Assembly: GCA_023417815.1 (NCBI GenBank)
Contig: JAEZEI010000047.1
Span: forward strand, 1-64,000
Direction of reading: 5' to 3'
Length of the DNA: 64,000 nucleotides
Origin: Bacteroidota bacterium
GTDB lineage: Bacteria > Bacteroidota > Bacteroidia > Chitinophagales > Chitinophagaceae
Shown: piece after piece, positions 61,498-64,000 of the stretch
Layout: each line of letters begins with the position of its first letter
Numbering within the stretch: position 1 is the stretch's first letter
The notes under the pieces: model-generated
Databases searched by the model: none
What the model saw: the letters and a program-made list of their open reading frames with translations, nothing else
Told to the model about the DNA's origin: nothing
Translations under genes and position numbers: made by a program

Positions 61498-61531
61498 CTG
61501 ACTGGCTGTTTTTTTGCTGGAAATTAATAAT

Positions 61532-62512
61532 ATGAAAAGACCTACTCTTAAAGGGCTTTGGGAAGTATTAAAGAAATCAGGTGCCGGATTTTTCAATGAT
61601 AAAGTGCTTAAACTTAGCGCATCATTGGGATATTATACTGTCTTTTCATTCGCCCCAATGTTAGTAGTGATACTTTTTCTTGCAGGAATTATTCTAAAGA
61701 AGGAGGTTGTTGAAGGCTCGATTTATGAACAACTCGCAGGATTTGTTGGACCAAAATCTGCGATACAACTCCAGGAAGTAATAAGGAATGCTGCTATCAG
61801 CAATGAAAGTCATATTGCTGCCACGATAGGCATTATAGTACTGCTTGTAACTGCCACCACTGTTTTTGCTGAAATCCAGGATTCAATAAATGATATTTGG
61901 GGTCTTAAAACAAAGCCAGGTAAAGGGTTTGTGCAACTGGTAAAGGCGAGATTGCTTTCATTTGGAATTATAGTCGTACTCGGTTTCCTTTTGCTGGTAT
62001 CCCTGGGTGTTAGTACTGTACTTGATGCGCTTAATCAAAGATTAATGGCGTATTTCCCAGATGTGACCATAGTGCTGTTTTATATTCTGAACCTGTTGGT
62101 TAATTTTATAGTTACTGCAGTGCTTTTTGCATTTGTATTCAAGGTGCTTCCCGATGCAAGGATCAACTGGAAGGATGTTACTGCAGGCGCAATTGCCACA
62201 ACGATCCTTTTTATGCTTGGAAAATTTGCAATTTCATTCTATATAAGCAAATCTGATATTGGAGGAACTTACGGCGCTGCAGGATCCCTTGCAATTTTAC
62301 TCGTGTGGGTATATTATTCTGCTATGATACTTTACTTTGGAGCAGAGTTCACCAAGGCATATGCCATTAAATACGGCAGGGCGATCTATCCTAATAAGTA
62401 TGCAGTGATAACCCGGAAACTTGAAGTGGAAGAAAAAGGTACTTCTACAGTTCAGTCGGCCGAAAGAAAAACCGAAATTGAAACTTCCAAAGACGGTGTT
62501 AATCGCGGATGA
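61532..62512 (+). CDS. YihY/BrkB-family inner-membrane protein
   Basis: A 326-residue membrane protein with six helices and the YihY pattern: KLSASLGYYTVFSFAPMLVVILFLAG, the VTATTVFAEIQDSINDIWGLK segment, and GSLAILLVWVYYSAMILYFGAEFTKAYA near the end. Once misnamed RNase BN; function unproven. The in-frame TTG at 61514 is less likely than the ATG at 61532. Its stop abuts the convergent YebC-type gene. Confidence 0.88.
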   Translation: MKRPTLKGLWEVLKKSGAGFFNDKVLKLSASLGYYTVFSFAPMLVVILFLAGIILKKEVVEGSIYEQLAGFVGPKSAIQLQEVIRNAAISNESHIAATIGIIVLLVTATTVFAEIQDSINDIWGLKTKPGKGFVQLVKARLLSFGIIVVLGFLLLVSLGVSTVLDALNQRLMAYFPDVTIVLFYILNLLVNFIVTAVLFAFVFKVLPDARINWKDVTAGAIATTILFMLGKFAISFYISKSDIGGTYGAAGSLAILLVWVYYSAMILYFGAEFTKAYAIKYGRAIYPNKYAVITRKLEVEEKGTSTVQSAERKTEIETSKDGVNRG

Positions 62513-63223
62513 TCACTTGAGGTTGTGATATACCTTTTGAACATCCTCATCCTGTTCGAGATTATCTACCAGTTTTAAGACCTCATTTGCCTGATCTTCA
62601 GGAAGGTCTACTGTTGTAGTAGGAATACGTGTAAGTTCTGCGCTTATAACCTCTATCTTCTTTTCCTCCAAAGCTTTACTCATTTGCCCGAAATCATTAT
62701 AAGCGGTCCGGATTATGATATTTCCTTCACTGTCTTCCCCGATCTCTTCAAGACCCGAATCAATCAGGTCAAGTTCCATCTCCTCAATATTTATATCATG
62801 GTTTTTTACCTTGAATTCACCCATCCTGTTAAAAGTAAAAGCCACGCTACCGCTTGTTCCCAATGCGCCCTGGCCTTTTGTGAAATGCATCCTTACATTT
62901 GCGACGGTTCGGGTTGGGTTATCAGTTGCTGCTTCTACCATAATTGCAACTCCGTGTGGCCCATAACCTTCATATGTAAGTTCTTCATAATTACTTGTGT
63001 CTTTTCCCATTGCCCTTTTGATAGCAGCTTCAACCCGGTCTTTCGGCATGTTCACCGCCTTCGCGTTCAGGAAGCAACGACGTAATGCCGGATTATTGTC
63101 GGGGTCTGGGCCGCCTGCCTTTACTGCAATTGCGATTTCCTTACCGATCCTGGTAAAATTCTTCGCCATTTTATCCCAGCGGGCAAACATGGCGCTTTTA
63201 CGTACTTCGAAAATCCTTCCCAT
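62513..63223 (-). CDS. YebC/PmpR-family regulatory protein
   Basis: A 236-residue protein of the YebC (TACO1) family. Features: GRIFEVRKSAMFARWDKMAKNFTRIGKEIAIAVKAGGPDPDNNPALRRCFLNAKAVNMPKDRVEAAIKRA, YEGYGPHGVAIMVEAATDNPTRTVANVR and GALGTSGSVAFTFNRMGEF. Members have been described as DNA-binding regulators and, more recently, as factors easing translation of difficult stretches. It is divergent from the dehydrogenase gene, with opposing promoters between. Confidence 0.93.
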   Translation of the reverse strand: MGRIFEVRKSAMFARWDKMAKNFTRIGKEIAIAVKAGGPDPDNNPALRRCFLNAKAVNMPKDRVEAAIKRAMGKDTSNYEELTYEGYGPHGVAIMVEAATDNPTRTVANVRMHFTKGQGALGTSGSVAFTFNRMGEFKVKNHDINIEEMELDLIDSGLEEIGEDSEGNIIIRTAYNDFGQMSKALEEKKIEVISAELTRIPTTTVDLPEDQANEVLKLVDNLEQDEDVQKVYHNLK

Positions 63224-63243
63224 AGAGGTTATGTTTCAGGCCG

Positions 63244-63251
63244 CAAAAATA
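63244..63251 (-). promoter_or_regulatory. -7 promoter box of the YebC-type gene
   Basis: Minus-strand TATTTTTG fully matches TAnnTTTG. A TTTG lies 19 nt upstream on the same strand, the expected -33 element. Confidence 0.65.
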
Positions 63252-63285
63252 AGTCATGATGATTGTTCTGCAAATTGTGCTTACG

Positions 63286-63293
63286 TAGTTTTG
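63286..63293 (+). promoter_or_regulatory. -7 promoter box of the Ldh2-type gene (leaderless)
   Basis: TAGTTTTG fully matches TAnnTTTG, with TTG at 63263-63265, a 20-nt spacing typical of the -33 element. Four bases separate it from the ATG at 63298. Confidence 0.65.
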
Positions 63294-63297
63294 CCCG

Positions 63298-64000
63298 ATG
63301 GAAATGAGATTTGAATATGAAAGGCTTCAATCCTTTGCGCGAAGCATGTTCAGCGCACTGGGAGCCTCAGCAGACCAGGCATCGTTGGCAGCTGAAGTAT
63401 TATTGGCGGCTGATTTAAGGGGAGTTGAAAGTCATGGCATTGCCCGGTTATCCGGTTATGTAAGGCTTTGCGAGGCAAAAAGAATCGATATACAGGCTAA
63501 TCCAGGTATCAAATATGAAACACTTTCTACTGCCGTAATAGATGGAAAGTCCGGTCTTGGACTTTTGGTTGCACCGTATGCAATGAAAGTGGCAATAGAG
63601 AAGGCGCAGGTTTGTGGTTCAGGCTGGGTCAGTGTTCAGAATTCTTCTCATTTTGGTATTGCCGGCGTGCATTCAATGCTGGCCCTGGAGAAGGATATGA
63701 TTGGCATTGCTATGACAAATGCATCTCCCACAGTAGCACCTACCTTCAGTAAAACGAGGCTGCTTGGCACAAATCCAATTTCCATCTCCATTCCGGCAGG
63801 AAGGGAAAAACCTTTTGTTTCCGACTTCGCAACAACTACAGCTGCAAATGGTAAACTTGAAGTATTGCAACGGAAAGGGATGCCTGCACCATCGGGATGG
63901 GTCCAGGATGTTAATGGTCATGGAACCACCGACGCTAAAGCACTTATAAATGGCGGAGCAATGCTGCCTTTAGGGGGCGACCGTGAACATGGTAGCCATA
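63298..64000 (+). CDS. Malate/L-lactate dehydrogenase, Ldh2 family (3' end cut)
   Basis: The first 234 residues are visible before the window ends. The Ldh2/YlbC family pattern is clear: AAEVLLAADLRGVESHGIARLSGYV (with the substrate-binding R-x-SHG), VQNSSHFGIAG, MIGIAMTNASPTVAPTFSKTRLLGTNPIS, FVSDFATTTAANGKLEV and the final GGDREHGSH. Such NAD(P)-dependent oxidoreductases act on malate, lactate, ureidoglycolate or similar 2-hydroxyacids, so the substrate is open. Start ATG lies 4 nt after a full promoter match. Confidence 0.88.
   Translation, partial: MEMRFEYERLQSFARSMFSALGASADQASLAAEVLLAADLRGVESHGIARLSGYVRLCEAKRIDIQANPGIKYETLSTAVIDGKSGLGLLVAPYAMKVAIEKAQVCGSGWVSVQNSSHFGIAGVHSMLALEKDMIGIAMTNASPTVAPTFSKTRLLGTNPISISIPAGREKPFVSDFATTTAANGKLEVLQRKGMPAPSGWVQDVNGHGTTDAKALINGGAMLPLGGDREHGSH

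Noticed and set aside
61492..61503. (GACT)3 at the end of the secreted-protein gene
   Set aside because: Three short units are within chance expectation and no function is suggested.

Overview
The window reads as ordinary chromosome from a member of the Bacteroidota, most probably the Chitinophagaceae or a close relative. The evidence is the gliding-motility/type IX secretion genes (gldF, gldG, gldJ, porV, a porP/sprF-family gene, and two secreted proteins with C-terminal sorting-type domains), the fused murF-alanine racemase typical of this phylum, bshA for bacillithiol, DUF4292 and DUF1573 proteins, the absence of Shine-Dalgarno sequences, and many promoters of the Bacteroidota form TAnnTTTG. 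I see no rRNA, CRISPR array, insertion sequence, integrase or prophage gene. There is one tRNA, tRNA-Ser(GGA).

Layout. 1-4.9 kb: a cut-off lipoprotein gene, a large TolB-like/beta-barrel surface protein, a metallo-beta-lactamase-fold hydrolase and methylmalonyl-CoA epimerase. 5.0-7.1 kb: an iscS-iscU-iscA iron-sulfur operon closed by a terminator. 7.1-12.3 kb: an AraC-type regulator behind an unusual four-half-site palindromic array, then three exported metallopeptidase-like proteins (HExxH, DUF885, M43) and a small secreted protein; the M43 gene appears to have lost its start codon. 12.5-19.1 kb: a tightly packed operon gldF-gldG-terC-murF/alr-lspA. 19.1-26.9 kb: a lipoprotein with three disulfide-type repeats, two type IX secretion cargo proteins, fumarase and an NlpC/P60 lipoprotein. 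26.9-30.9 kb: enoyl-CoA hydratase, a free-standing B12-binding domain, a secreted hydrolase and gltX. 30.9-37.2 kb: lipoprotein, polysaccharide deacetylase, TatD, tRNA-Ser, a UPF0126/TRIC channel, murF and gldJ. 37.6-42 kb: porV, ispF, dut, DUF4292 lipoprotein and an EnvC-like protein. 42-52.6 kb: bshA, M28 peptidase, an RsmI-like methylase, an EI24 protein, 3-methyladenine glycosylase, a PorP/SprF protein, upp, a small lipoprotein, adenine deaminase, a methyltransferase, trmD and an S4-domain protein. 52.7-64 kb: a DPP-IV-like peptidase, aminotransferase, a trypsin-like protease, two DUF1573 proteins, a fused alpha/beta 2-oxoacid dehydrogenase E1, a secreted protein, a YihY/BrkB membrane protein, a YebC-family regulator and a cut-off Ldh2-type dehydrogenase.

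How the parts fit together. Much of the window serves the envelope: peptidoglycan precursor synthesis (two MurF versions, alanine racemase), lipoprotein maturation (LspA), the gliding/type IX apparatus and its cargo, and many lipoproteins and exported peptidases. Central metabolism is represented by fumarase, E1, Fe-S assembly and pieces of methylmalonyl-CoA metabolism.

No gene cluster here looks like an undescribed defence or biosynthetic system. The less expected signals are small: a pair of related intergenic elements about 32 kb apart with a GGGG/CCCC/GGGG design; the palindromic array before the AraC gene; seven genes whose promoter box sits 3-5 nt before the ATG, implying leaderless mRNAs; the M43 gene with no start codon; and a possible short RNA or attenuated leader between that gene and gldF.
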